Assembly: GCA_023418995.1 (NCBI GenBank)
Contig: JAEZYP010000035.1
Span: 1-12,089 of the forward strand
Length of the DNA: 12,089 nt
Source of the DNA: Bacillota bacterium
GTDB lineage: Bacteria; Bacillota; Clostridia; Oscillospirales; Acutalibacteraceae
Direction of reading: 5' to 3'
Position numbers and translations under genes: made by a program. The notes under the pieces were generated by a model, which saw only the letters and a list, made by a program, of their open reading frames with translations, did no database searches and was not told the DNA's origin. This document shows positions 1 to 7,640 of the stretch, piece after piece; within the stretch, counting starts at the first letter, position 1; the number at the start of each line of letters is the position of its first letter.

Positions 1-74
1 GTGGAGACGAAGAGGATCGAACTCTCGACCTTACGGATGCGAACCGTACGCTCTCCCAGCTGAGCTACGCCCCC
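1..74 (-). tRNA. tRNA-Ala (anticodon CGC), 3' end clipped by the window edge
   Basis: Read on the minus strand, the sequence folds as a standard tRNA. The acceptor stem GGGGGCG pairs with CGTCTCC, the D-arm is GCTC/GAGC, the anticodon arm is TACGG/CCGTA around the loop TTCGCAT, and the T-arm is GAGAG/CTCTT with loop TTCGATC. The anticodon CGC (plus positions 39-41) reads the alanine codon GCG. The G3-U70 wobble pair, the major alanine identity element, is present, and the discriminator base is A. Only the first C after the discriminator lies in the window, so it is not visible whether CCA is encoded. It has its own consensus promoter. Confidence 0.95.
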
Positions 75-86
75 ACAACGAGAGTT

Positions 87-115
87 ATTATATCACGTTT
101 GGGGCGCAATTTCAA
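87..115 (-). promoter_or_regulatory. Sigma-A promoter of the tRNA-Ala gene
   Basis: On the minus strand a -35 box TTGAAA (110-115) is followed by a 17-nt spacer and a perfect -10 box TATAAT (87-92). This places the start of transcription about 5 nt upstream of the mature tRNA 5' end. The promoter lies in the 48-nt gap after the mgtA stop codon. No terminator hairpin is visible between mgtA and this promoter, so mgtA transcripts may also run into the tRNA. Confidence 0.85.
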
Positions 116-122
116 CTATAAA

Positions 123-2777
123 TTACAACCATTCCCTATTTATTTTAATATACAACGTTTTCATAACCTGAGCCAGAAGGATATAGCCGAGCACGATGAC
201 TCCGAGCCAACCGAAATAGGATAACGGCAGTGCGGTAAGACCAAGATATAAACCCAGCGGCGTAAACGGAATCAAAATGCCAACCGCCATAATGATCGTT
301 GTCAGCAGTACTACCGGCGCAGCCGCACGGCTTTGAACGAAAGGAATTCTCGGCGTACGGATTAAATGAATGATCAGGGTCTGAGAGATGAGGCTTTCCA
401 CAAACCAGGCAGAATTGAACAGGGCCACCAGCGAGTGATCGGAAGCGTTAATGCAGCCGAACACAAACCACATGAGAAGGAAGGTCGCAATATCGAATAC
501 GGAGCTCACAGGTCCAATCCAAATCATAAATTTGCTGATGCCTCCGGCATTCCACTTTCTTGGCAGCCGCAAATAGCTTTCATCCATATTATCCCATGGA
601 ATTGAAATTTGAGAAATATTATAAAGCAGGTTCAGCACAAGAATTTGTACAGGCATCATCGGCAGGAACGGCAGAAACGCGCTGGCAGCCAGCATAGAAA
701 ACATATTGCCGAAATTCGAGCTTACCGTCATCTTGATGTATTTGATGATATTTCCGAATATCTTGCGACCTTCAATTACCCCGTGTTCCAATACCATCAA
801 ATCTTTTTCCAGAAGGATAATATCGGCGCTTTCTTTGGCAATATCGACCGCTGTGTCTACGGATATCCCCACATCCGCCTTCGTCAGCGCATGCGCGTCA
901 TTGATACCGTCACCCATAAATCCGACCGTATGTCCAAGAGACTGCAATGCTTTCACCACACGGGCTTTCTGCATGGGAGATAGCTTGGCGAAAATTGTTG
1001 TACCCTCAACCTTTTCAAAGAGCTCTGCGTCCTGCATGGTTTCGATCTCGGAGCCAAGCAAAATATGTTCCGCAGATAAGCCAACTTCCGCGCATATTTT
1101 ACGCGTCACCGTTTCATTGTCTCCGGTCAATACCTTTACACAGACACCATGTCCTTCCAGCGCCTTGATCGCGGTTGCGGCCGATTCCTTCGGCGGATCC
1201 AGCAATCCGAGATAACCGACCAGAGTCATATCGCTCTCATCTTTTACGCCGAACACGCCCTCGACCGCCGGATTTTCCTTTCGTGCAATCGCGATAACCC
1301 GCATTCCTTCCGCATTCAGCTTTGTAGCCATTCGGATTACCTGTTCGCGAACTGGGCCGGTCAAGGCGACCGCTTCTCCGTTCAGCTCGCAGCTGGAACA
1401 GATATCAAGAATCTCCTCAACAGCGCCCTTGGTGATCAGGCGGCTCTTTCCGGAACGGTCTTTCAGCACAACGCTCATGCGTCTGCGCGCGAAGTCAAAC
1501 GGAATTTCATCTACCTTAAGATATTCGTTGTTCAAATAAGTAATGCTGGCTTCGGAAGCCTTTTCGATCACCGCAAGATCGATCAGGTTTTTCAGCCCGG
1601 TTTGAAAAAAGCTGTTCAGATATGCGTACATCAGTACCTTAACATCTTCCTGACCGAGCACGTTCAAATGCTTTTCTATAATGATTTCGTCTCTTGTGAG
1701 AGTACCGGTTTTGTCCGTACACAGGATATCCATTGCACCAAAATTCTGAATGGCATTCAGATGCTTGACGACCGTTTTCTGCCGCGCCATGCTGATGGCA
1801 CCTTTCGCAAGATTGGTGGTAACGATCATCGGCAGCATTTCCGGCGTTAACCCAATCGCAACCGAAATCGCGAACAGCAGCGCTTCAATCCAGTCCCCCT
1901 TGGTAATCCCGTTAATCAGAAATACAATAGGCACCATAATTGCCATAAAACGGATTAACAGCCAGCTTACGGAGTTGACCCCTTTATCAAAGCTGGTAGG
2001 CTCACGTTCTCCGGACAAGGTTCTTGCCATATTTCCAAAATAAGTATTGTCCCCTGTTGCCAGTACCACCGCGGTAGCAGAGCCGCTTACCACAGTTGCG
2101 CCCATAAAGCAGATATTCCGCAGATCAAACAGATTGCTTTCGCTGGCGTTTTTGTCCGCCTCTTGATATTTCTCAACCGGCTCTGATTCCCCGGTAAGCG
2201 CGGACTGGCTGACAAACAGGTCCTTTGCTTTTAGCACGCGCAGGTCGGCTGGAATGATGTCGCCTCCCGCTAAAAGCACGATATCTCCAGGCAAAAGATC
2301 AACCATATTGATTTCTTCCCTGCCGTTTTCCCTTCGAATCACCGTTACCGTTGTTCTCACCAGAGATTTCAGGCTTTCCGCTTCTTTTCCGGAACGGAAC
2401 TCCTGAAAAAAACGAAGTCCTCCGCTGATTAAAACAAGCATGAGAATCACAATAACCGCTGCCGGACTCTGCTCCTGCGGCGAAGCCAAAAGCACCTCGG
2501 TAACAAAGGAAACAGCGGCAATCACCAGTAGAACCAATGTAAAAGGATTCACAAAAGCTTTCAGCAGCTGCATATACCAGGGTTTCGCTTTTTCGTGTGA
2601 AATCTCATTGCTTTTATAAAAGTCGGAAAACACCTCGACATCGACAATATCAAGTCCCTTTTCTCTTGTTTTGAGCTTAGAGAGAAGAAGGTACTTTTCC
2701 ATTCTGGCAGATTCAACCAGCTTTTCGGTAATGGATTGCGTACTGCTGTTTCCAGAGCCAATACGGTTCTTTTTCAT
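123..2777 (-). CDS. mgtA: Magnesium-translocating P-type ATPase (MgtA/MgtB type, P3B)
   Basis: An inner-membrane P-type ATPase of 884 residues, the family's usual size (about 900), expected to import Mg2+ using ATP. The actuator motif TGES is at about residues 195-198, the phosphorylation motif DKTGTLT starts at D355, and the hinge motif GDGIND starts near G622 (D623, D627). The membrane-helix-4 signature LTPEMLPMIV and the segment LGLLDPPKES are characteristic of MgtA rather than of calcium or heavy-metal pumps. Start: ATG at 2775-2777 with GGAGGTG (2785-2791) 7 nt upstream. All catalytic residues are present. Such genes are often controlled by an M-box riboswitch, but the 97 nt between the preceding gene and this start are too short for one and show only an intrinsic-terminator-like hairpin. 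A weak possible promoter (TTGAAA at 2883-2888, then TAATTC 18 nt on) would make that hairpin part of the leader. The family call is firm; ion specificity is inferred from the family. Confidence 0.95.
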   Translation of the reverse strand: MKKNRIGSGNSSTQSITEKLVESARMEKYLLLSKLKTREKGLDIVDVEVFSDFYKSNEISHEKAKPWYMQLLKAFVNPFTLVLLVIAAVSFVTEVLLASPQEQSPAAVIVILMLVLISGGLRFFQEFRSGKEAESLKSLVRTTVTVIRRENGREEINMVDLLPGDIVLLAGGDIIPADLRVLKAKDLFVSQSALTGESEPVEKYQEADKNASESNLFDLRNICFMGATVVSGSATAVVLATGDNTYFGNMARTLSGEREPTSFDKGVNSVSWLLIRFMAIMVPIVFLINGITKGDWIEALLFAISVAIGLTPEMLPMIVTTNLAKGAISMARQKTVVKHLNAIQNFGAMDILCTDKTGTLTRDEIIIEKHLNVLGQEDVKVLMYAYLNSFFQTGLKNLIDLAVIEKASEASITYLNNEYLKVDEIPFDFARRRMSVVLKDRSGKSRLITKGAVEEILDICSSCELNGEAVALTGPVREQVIRMATKLNAEGMRVIAIARKENPAVEGVFGVKDESDMTLVGYLGLLDPPKESAATAIKALEGHGVCVKVLTGDNETVTRKICAEVGLSAEHILLGSEIETMQDAELFEKVEGTTIFAKLSPMQKARVVKALQSLGHTVGFMGDGINDAHALTKADVGISVDTAVDIAKESADIILLEKDLMVLEHGVIEGRKIFGNIIKYIKMTVSSNFGNMFSMLAASAFLPFLPMMPVQILVLNLLYNISQISIPWDNMDESYLRLPRKWNAGGISKFMIWIGPVSSVFDIATFLLMWFVFGCINASDHSLVALFNSAWFVESLISQTLIIHLIRTPRIPFVQSRAAAPVVLLTTIIMAVGILIPFTPLGLYLGLTALPLSYFGWLGVIVLGYILLAQVMKTLYIKINREWL

Positions 2778-2804
2778 AGATTCACACCTCCGTGTACGAA
2801 TTAA

Positions 2805-2841
2805 AAACCCCCTGCCTAATTACGTGTGAGGCAGAGGGTTT
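2805..2841 (-). terminator. Intrinsic terminator after the O-antigen-ligase gene, in the mgtA leader
   Basis: On the minus strand the arm at 2829-2841 pairs with the arm at 2805-2817 (13 positions, one A-C mismatch) around an 11-nt loop and runs into TTTTTAA. It lies 35 nt past the stop codon of the ligase-like gene and only about 27 nt before the mgtA start codon, so it may also work as an attenuator for mgtA. Confidence 0.8.
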
Positions 2842-2876
2842 GAGGATGCTATCACATAGAATTACAGGGAAAAATA

Positions 2877-4139
2877 TCAGTTTTTCAAATATACCGGAAG
2901 AGCGGACGGTTTTTCGGCATACTCGGGTAAAAGCGCGGGCAGGCGAAGCTTTTTCTCGAGATACTCGGAGCCGATTCCAGTTGAAGAATACATCAGCATA
3001 AACAGCATTCCGGTCTGAATCCAGAAAATTGTAACATCAGTCATGCCATGAATGATAATTGCAGTAACCGCCGCGACAACTAAAATATTCATATTGCTGC
3101 AAATGTTATTTTTAAACCGCAAGGCAAGCAGCCTTAATTGGATAAAACCATAAAGCCCAATGGCGGCCAGTCCGACAAAACCAAAGTTCAATAGCGTATC
3201 GAGCAGCAAATTATGGCAGTGGTAGGTTTTGTATCCTCCGAGCTGTTCGCAAATCATCTGGTAAGACAACGCCCCGGTCCCAAGCAGCGGATGCTGGCGA
3301 ATGCCTTTAATCGCGGTAGACCAGATGGAAAGTCTTTGACCAACCGTATCGTCGATGGCTTCAAGTCCTCTTGGAAAGGCCTGCGGAAACGCGATTCCTA
3401 TTGCCAAAAAAGCAGTTGCAATCAAAACCAAGGTTCCGATCAAGCGGTATCTGCCTTTAAATAGCAGCATTGTAACCACCCCGCCCACCATCGCCACACA
3501 GGCGGAAAAGCTTGCGCAAAGATAGAGTCCCACAAAATTAACGGCCATGACAGATAAATACAATTTTTTATGGCGCGCGTTTGTAAAAATACGATATAGA
3601 CAAATAATCACGATAAATTCAATCATCATTCCGTAATTATTCGCGTTATGGAATGTTGAGATCGGTCGGTAGCTTGGAGCCGAGCCGTAAGCGGTAATTT
3701 TTTGATATACAGCGATAACGGCGCACCAGACGCTTGCGGCGCAGGACAAATCCATCACACTGTTAAACAGCGGACGCGTCATCACGCTCCTGACATAGAA
3801 CCCGCAAATTACAATTGCCAAAATCATGATTGCATAGATCATACCCCAAAAATTGTAATAAGTTGCGGACACAAAAAACGGTATAATTAAAAATCCCAGA
3901 AGATATTTCGTATAGGGAGCGGAAAAAGCCTTCGCTCTTGTTTTACAGTTGATCATCGTCATCACTGCGATTGCGCTTGTAACAGCAACACTAAGATAAA
4001 AGGGAGTGAAGAGCGAAGCCGTCAGCAGAAGGACAATTAAGCTGTCAGTATCCCTAACATAAGATTTCGCCTGAATTCTGGCGCTACTTATAATATTCGT
4101 GATAAGGGTCAATCCCCTTTCTTTTCTTATAATGGACAC
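2877..4139 (-). CDS. O-antigen ligase / polymerase family membrane protein (Wzy_C)
   Basis: A polytopic membrane protein of 420 residues with about ten or more hydrophobic segments. It matches the Wzy_C (O-antigen ligase/polymerase) superfamily, which joins or polymerises lipid-linked polysaccharide on the outer face of the cytoplasmic membrane. The diagnostic stretch is the large outer loop. It starts with RLSIW (R269), continues with a GIRQHPLLGTG-like segment, and reaches HCHN (H307, H309), followed by a hydrophobic segment. These are the conserved Arg and His regions of the family. The start is a GTG at 4137-4139; the upstream AG-rich stretch is a weak ribosome site, but the good promoter ends just 20 nt upstream and supports it. 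A TTG nine codons later sits too close to an AAAGGGG stretch to be preferred. No glycosyltransferase or polysaccharide genes are next to it, so the substrate (teichoic acid, capsule or other glycan) cannot be told. Confidence 0.85.
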   Translation of the reverse strand: MSIIRKERGLTLITNIISSARIQAKSYVRDTDSLIVLLLTASLFTPFYLSVAVTSAIAVMTMINCKTRAKAFSAPYTKYLLGFLIIPFFVSATYYNFWGMIYAIMILAIVICGFYVRSVMTRPLFNSVMDLSCAASVWCAVIAVYQKITAYGSAPSYRPISTFHNANNYGMMIEFIVIICLYRIFTNARHKKLYLSVMAVNFVGLYLCASFSACVAMVGGVVTMLLFKGRYRLIGTLVLIATAFLAIGIAFPQAFPRGLEAIDDTVGQRLSIWSTAIKGIRQHPLLGTGALSYQMICEQLGGYKTYHCHNLLLDTLLNFGFVGLAAIGLYGFIQLRLLALRFKNNICSNMNILVVAAVTAIIIHGMTDVTIFWIQTGMLFMLMYSSTGIGSEYLEKKLRLPALLPEYAEKPSALPVYLKN

Positions 4140-4167
4140 TTTTCTTTTCAGTTCATACCAGTCATAA

Positions 4168-4195
4168 ATTATACCACAATATCCTTACTTAACAA
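4168..4195 (-). promoter_or_regulatory. Sigma-A promoter of the O-antigen-ligase-like gene
   Basis: On the minus strand TTGTTA (4190-4195) is separated by 16 nt from a perfect TATAAT (4168-4173). The predicted start of transcription near 4160 leaves a 5' leader of about 20 nt before the GTG start codon at 4139. Confidence 0.75.
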
Positions 4196-4350
4196 GATGA
4201 ATAATAAATCGAATGTTACTAACAAGCATAAGTATTTTTGTTGGTATTGACGAACAATATTACGAAAATTTTAAGATTACTGCAAAGTTTGTTTTATTGT
4301 GTTTATATTCAGCCATAATAGTATTATAAAAACTGAAGCAAAAATACATC
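4196..4350. promoter_or_regulatory. AT-rich divergent control region between ligase-like and ATPase genes
   Basis: About 155 nt separate the minus-strand ligase promoter from the ATPase ribosome site. No gene is seen. The region holds an 8-bp imperfect hairpin (ACTAACAA at 4218-4225 with TTGTTGGT at 4238-4245) and a 5-bp one (TATTG 4245-4249 with CAATA 4255-4259). The word AACAA recurs at 4191, 4221 and 4253. A plus-strand promoter for the ATPase must lie here. CATAAT (4314-4319) and TATTAT (4322-4327) are possible -10 boxes, but neither has a well-placed -35 box, so I do not choose one. Confidence 0.4.
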
Positions 4351-4358
4351 AGGTGAGG
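4351..4358 (+). promoter_or_regulatory. Ribosome binding site that fixes the ATPase start
   Basis: AGGTGAGG lies 6 nt before the ATG at 4365. The longer open frame begins with a GTG at 4299 that has no Shine-Dalgarno sequence, so the protein is called from 4365. Confidence 0.8.
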
Positions 4359-4364
4359 CTTGCG

Positions 4365-6725
4365 ATGAATGGTAATAATAAAACAGCCGGACTTTTCAAC
4401 GGGCAGGTAAAACAGCGGAAAAGAAAAAAAACAGTCAACAGTACAACCAGTCTGAAAACAAAGACAATCAAACAAATTATAAAAGAAAATTTGATTACAC
4501 CCTTCAATTTGATCAACGCAGTTTTAGCCGGTCTGATTTTGTTGGTCGGCTCTTATAAAAATTTGGTTTTTATGGGATTGATTTTTATTAACATACTGAT
4601 TGGAATTATACAGGAAATCCGGGCTAAAAGAGCGGTGGACAAGCTCGCCGAGCTTTCGAACCCGAAGGCCGAGGTGGAAAGAAACGGAGAAAAGCACAGG
4701 CTTTCTGTGAACGAACTGGTAATAGGTGATGTTCTGCTGCTTGCGGCCGGAAATCAGGTTTACGCGGACTGCGTAATTCTGGATGGCGAGTGCGAAATCA
4801 GCGAAGCTCTGATCAGCGGTCAATCGGAAATTATTGCAAAAAATGCCGGAGACCACCTGCAAAGCGGCAGTCTTCTTGGCAGCGGAAGCTGCCGGGCAGG
4901 AATTGAGCATATCGGCTTGGAAAATTATGTAGAGCAGATTACCCACGAAGCATTATCCATAGAAAAATACAATTCAGATATTATGGCTTGGATCAATAAG
5001 GTAATTAAATGGATCGGATTCAGCATTGTTCCGGTGGGTCTCCTGCTGTTTTTTAACCAGTTTTATATTTCCAAGCAATCCGCTGACAGCGCGATTCTCA
5101 GCGCGGTCGCTGCGGTGATCGCTATGATCCCTGAAGGATTGGTACTGTTAACCAGTATCGTACTTGCGGTAAGCGTGGTACGGCTGGCAAGACACCGTGC
5201 CCTGATTCAGGAATTATACTCTGTGGAAACGCTCGCCCGGGTGGATACCCTGTGTTTGGACAAAACCGGAACAATCACCGAAAACATTTTACAGCTGGAG
5301 GCTATCGTTCCGCTCTGTCAAATTACACGGGAGCAGGCAGAGGACGCCATCGCCGCGCTGGTGGATACGATGAATGATGATAATCCAACGAACAGAGCGC
5401 TGAGGCGAACACTGCGCAAACCGCCGGACTGGAGGTGCACAGGAACCGTTTTCTTTTCTTCGGAGCGGAAATGGAGCGGTGCATCGTTTGAGGGAGTCGG
5501 AAGCTTTTTTTTGGGCGCCGGTGAATTTATTCTGAAAGATCAGTTTGAAGCAATAAGAAAGGAGGCGGATTATTATGCCGAAAACGGCTACAGAATTCTC
5601 CTTTTGGCGCATTCCTGCCGGGAGCCGGTGGAAAAAGAGCTCCCGGAGGACATTCAACCGCTGGCCTTCATCCTGCTCGGCGACAGAATTCGCTCGAATG
5701 CCCGGGAAACGCTGGAATATTTTTCAGATCAGGGCGTCGATATCAAAGTGATATCCGGAGACAACGCGCTGACAGTTTCCAACATTGCGGAAAAAGCCGG
5801 CTTGTGGGACGCCGATAATTACATTGACGCCTCCACGCTCTCATCCTACGAAGATATTAAGGAGGCGGCTCAGAAATATTCGGTTTTTGGACGCGTCACT
5901 CCTCAGCAAAAGCACGACCTGATCAAAGCACTGAAAGAATTGAAGCATACGGTTGCAATGACCGGAGACGGAGCCAACGACGTTCTTGCGCTCAAGGAAA
6001 GCGACTGCAGCATTGCTATGGCAAGCGGAAGTGACGCGGCCAGGGCGGTATCACAGGTGATTCTGCTGGATTCCGACTTTTCCAGCATGCCCCGCATCGT
6101 GGGGGAAGGCAGAAGAGCCATCAATAATATGCAGCGTTCAGCTGCCCTTTATCTGGTTAAGACCATGTTTTCTATGATTATTACGGTTTTATTCCTCTTC
6201 TTTACCGTGGAATATCCGTTTCAGCCGATTCAGTATACCCTGATTAACACCCTTACAATCAGTGTTCCGTCTTTTATGCTGGCTCTGGAACCCAATCATG
6301 GAATTGTTCAGGGGAAGTTTTCAGTCAACGTCATCAAACGGGCGATTCCCGGGACGGTTACCATGGTTTTGAATATAATTCTTCTTGTTACGGTCCATAC
6401 CTTTCTGCGCTTCTCTCCCGCGGAGTTTGCTACCCTCGCTGTTGTATTAACCGGCTTTACCGGTTTTCTTACTTTGTTCCGAATCAGCTATCCGTTCAAT
6501 CGCAGGCGAGCCCTATTGTTTTTTTTGATGGTTCTTGCCTTTATCATTTCCATTACCGCGTTCCGTTCCTTTTTTTCTCTTGCTCTTCTCACCCTGCCTA
6601 TGATATTTGTTTTGATTCCGATGATGATTGCGTCATTATGCCTGATGGCAGCGGCTTTGAATGTAATTAAGCTAATTTCAGAACGAAAAAACAAAGCAGG
6701 GGAAGCCGGGGCTTCTCCTGCTTAA
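4365..6725 (+). CDS. CtpE-like cation-translocating P-type ATPase with altered actuator motif
   Basis: A P-type ATPase of 786 residues. Helix 4 reads MIPEGLVLLTSI, followed by an RLARHRALIQELYSVETLARVD-like segment and DKTGTIT with the phosphorylated aspartate at D299. The hinge motif GDGAND starts near G534 (D535, D539), and the nucleotide domain has the LGAGE variant of KGAxE. This pattern is that of the CtpE/Exp7-like group, to which mycobacterial CtpE (reported to take up Ca2+) and pneumococcal CaxP/Exp7 (Ca2+ efflux) belong. Ca2+ is therefore a fair guess and the direction is unknown. The oddity is in the actuator domain: where TGES is expected the sequence reads SGQS (S151-G152-Q153-S154), with codon CAA instead of GAA. 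The catalytic glutamate that activates water for dephosphorylation is missing, while every other core motif is intact. The final ten codons are also the hairpin of a terminator serving the convergent nth gene. Confidence 0.9.
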   Translation: MNGNNKTAGLFNGQVKQRKRKKTVNSTTSLKTKTIKQIIKENLITPFNLINAVLAGLILLVGSYKNLVFMGLIFINILIGIIQEIRAKRAVDKLAELSNPKAEVERNGEKHRLSVNELVIGDVLLLAAGNQVYADCVILDGECEISEALISGQSEIIAKNAGDHLQSGSLLGSGSCRAGIEHIGLENYVEQITHEALSIEKYNSDIMAWINKVIKWIGFSIVPVGLLLFFNQFYISKQSADSAILSAVAAVIAMIPEGLVLLTSIVLAVSVVRLARHRALIQELYSVETLARVDTLCLDKTGTITENILQLEAIVPLCQITREQAEDAIAALVDTMNDDNPTNRALRRTLRKPPDWRCTGTVFFSSERKWSGASFEGVGSFFLGAGEFILKDQFEAIRKEADYYAENGYRILLLAHSCREPVEKELPEDIQPLAFILLGDRIRSNARETLEYFSDQGVDIKVISGDNALTVSNIAEKAGLWDADNYIDASTLSSYEDIKEAAQKYSVFGRVTPQQKHDLIKALKELKHTVAMTGDGANDVLALKESDCSIAMASGSDAARAVSQVILLDSDFSSMPRIVGEGRRAINNMQRSAALYLVKTMFSMIITVLFLFFTVEYPFQPIQYTLINTLTISVPSFMLALEPNHGIVQGKFSVNVIKRAIPGTVTMVLNIILLVTVHTFLRFSPAEFATLAVVLTGFTGFLTLFRISYPFNRRRALLFFLMVLAFIISITAFRSFFSLALLTLPMIFVLIPMMIASLCLMAAALNVIKLISERKNKAGEAGASPA
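6683..6722 (-). terminator. Intrinsic terminator of nth, inside the end of the ATPase coding sequence
   Basis: Arms 6695-6707 and 6710-6722 pair over 13 positions with one G-T wobble; the innermost pair must open to give a small GC loop. Read on the minus strand the hairpin is followed by TTTGTTTTTT (6694 down to 6685), a proper U-tract. On the plus strand the downstream sequence TAAGTGATTC has no U-run. It therefore serves the minus-strand nth gene, whose stop lies about 40 nt upstream, although the arm also ends at the ATPase stop codon. Confidence 0.85.
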
Positions 6726-6763
6726 GTGATTCTGATTAACGGCTTCTTCCGCACTTTGTCTAA

Positions 6764-7429
6764 TCATTCGGGTTTCTCTTTTTTACGAAATTCCTTCTCG
6801 GTCTCTTTTGCGTACTTACAGAAATCCATCATACAGCAAGCCTCACATTTTGGACTTCTTGCAGTACAGACAGCACGCCCGTGAAGGACAAGCCTGTGAC
6901 AAAAGTCATTGGATTCTTCTTCTGGCAGTACCGAGCGGAGCTGCTTTTCTACCCGAAAGGCATCCTTTCCCTCGCTGATACCAACTCTGCCGCAGATACG
7001 AATGCAGTGAGTGTCGGTCACAACGGCGGGTTTATGGTAAATATCACCCACTACAAGGTTTGCGGTTTTTCTTCCGACACCCGGCAGACGGGTAAGCTGC
7101 TCAATGGTATCCGGCATAATCCCATCAAATTCGGATTTCAGCATCTTACACATCGCAAAAATATCGCGCGCTTTCGTTTTATATAAGCCGCAGGAATGAA
7201 TATATTCCTCAATTTCTTCCGCAGAACCTTCAAGAAATGCTTCCAGCGTGGGAAAGCGCTGAAAAAGCGCCGGAGTCACCAGATTGACGCGCGCGTCGGT
7301 GCATTGGGCGGAAAGACGCGTTGCGATCAGCAGCTGGAGCGGGTCCTCATATGTGAGGGAGCAAACCGCGTTGGGATATTCTTTTTTTAATGCCGAAACC
7401 GCCCGCGCGGCTCGCTGTTTTTTTGTCAT
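6764..7429 (-). CDS. nth: Endonuclease III (DNA glycosylase/AP lyase)
   Basis: A base-excision-repair enzyme of 221 residues that removes oxidised pyrimidines from DNA and nicks at the resulting abasic site. The helix-hairpin-helix reads LPGVGRKTA with the catalytic lysine at K121, and the catalytic aspartate is in VTDTHC (D139); these correspond to K120 and D138 of the E. coli enzyme. The C-terminal 4Fe-4S cluster ligands are complete with the spacing Cx6Cx2Cx5C (C188, C195, C198, C204). The length is typical. The start ATG at 7427-7429 has a GGGGGAA stretch about 6-7 nt upstream. An out-of-frame ATG-AAA-TGA mini-frame begins 5 nt further upstream. The gene is alone on the minus strand, divergent from the TraX-family gene and convergent with the ATPase. 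Confidence 0.97.
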   Translation of the reverse strand: MTKKQRAARAVSALKKEYPNAVCSLTYEDPLQLLIATRLSAQCTDARVNLVTPALFQRFPTLEAFLEGSAEEIEEYIHSCGLYKTKARDIFAMCKMLKSEFDGIMPDTIEQLTRLPGVGRKTANLVVGDIYHKPAVVTDTHCIRICGRVGISEGKDAFRVEKQLRSVLPEEESNDFCHRLVLHGRAVCTARSPKCEACCMMDFCKYAKETEKEFRKKEKPE

Positions 7430-7457
7430 TTCATTTCCCCCGGTAAATCTTTTGTCG

Positions 7458-7485
7458 ACTATAGTTTAACGCAAAATCTGTAAAA
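7458..7485 (-). promoter_or_regulatory. Possible promoter of nth
   Basis: On the minus strand TATAGT (7458-7463) is a good -10 box. The element 16 nt upstream, TTTTAC (7480-7485), is a poor -35 box. The position, about 30 nt before the nth start codon, fits. Confidence 0.4.
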
Positions 7486-7492
7486 GCACAAG

Positions 7493-7521
7493 TTGACAAA
7501 TGGCATCAGAATCAATAAGAT
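7493..7521 (+). promoter_or_regulatory. Possible promoter of the TraX-family gene
   Basis: A consensus -35 box TTGACA (7493-7498), a 17-nt spacer and TAAGAT (7516-7521, four of six matches). If used, it gives a 5' leader of about 110 nt before the ATG at 7641. That leader contains a small stem (GCTGC/GCAGC, about 7532-7548) but no recognisable riboswitch. Confidence 0.5.
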
Positions 7522-7640
7522 TATGATACAGCTGCCGGTAGAGCAGCCCAAGCCCGTTTTTGCGGTCCCTAACCAGATTTTAGCATTTCGGTACTATTGC
7601 CATATTTCGTATCGGTTAAAACGAATAAGCGAGGATACAT

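Noticed and set aside
1149..1850. Open frame of 233 codons on the plus strand
   Set aside because: It lies wholly antisense to mgtA, whose motifs are certain. It has no ribosome site and its translation resembles no family I know.
2778..2876. M-box (ykoK) magnesium riboswitch in front of mgtA
   Set aside because: Only about 97 nt are available, whereas the M-box needs around 160 nt or more; a single terminator-type hairpin is all that is visible.
4299..4364. Longer ATPase start at the GTG at 4299
   Set aside because: No Shine-Dalgarno sequence precedes it, it would place likely promoter elements inside the gene, and a good ribosome site serves the ATG at 4365.
7530..7570. Possible terminator or riboswitch in the TraX leader (GCTGC/GCAGC stem, then a short T-run)
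   Set aside because: The stem is only 5 bp and the T-run is about 11 nt away from it, so neither a terminator nor a known riboswitch fold is supported.
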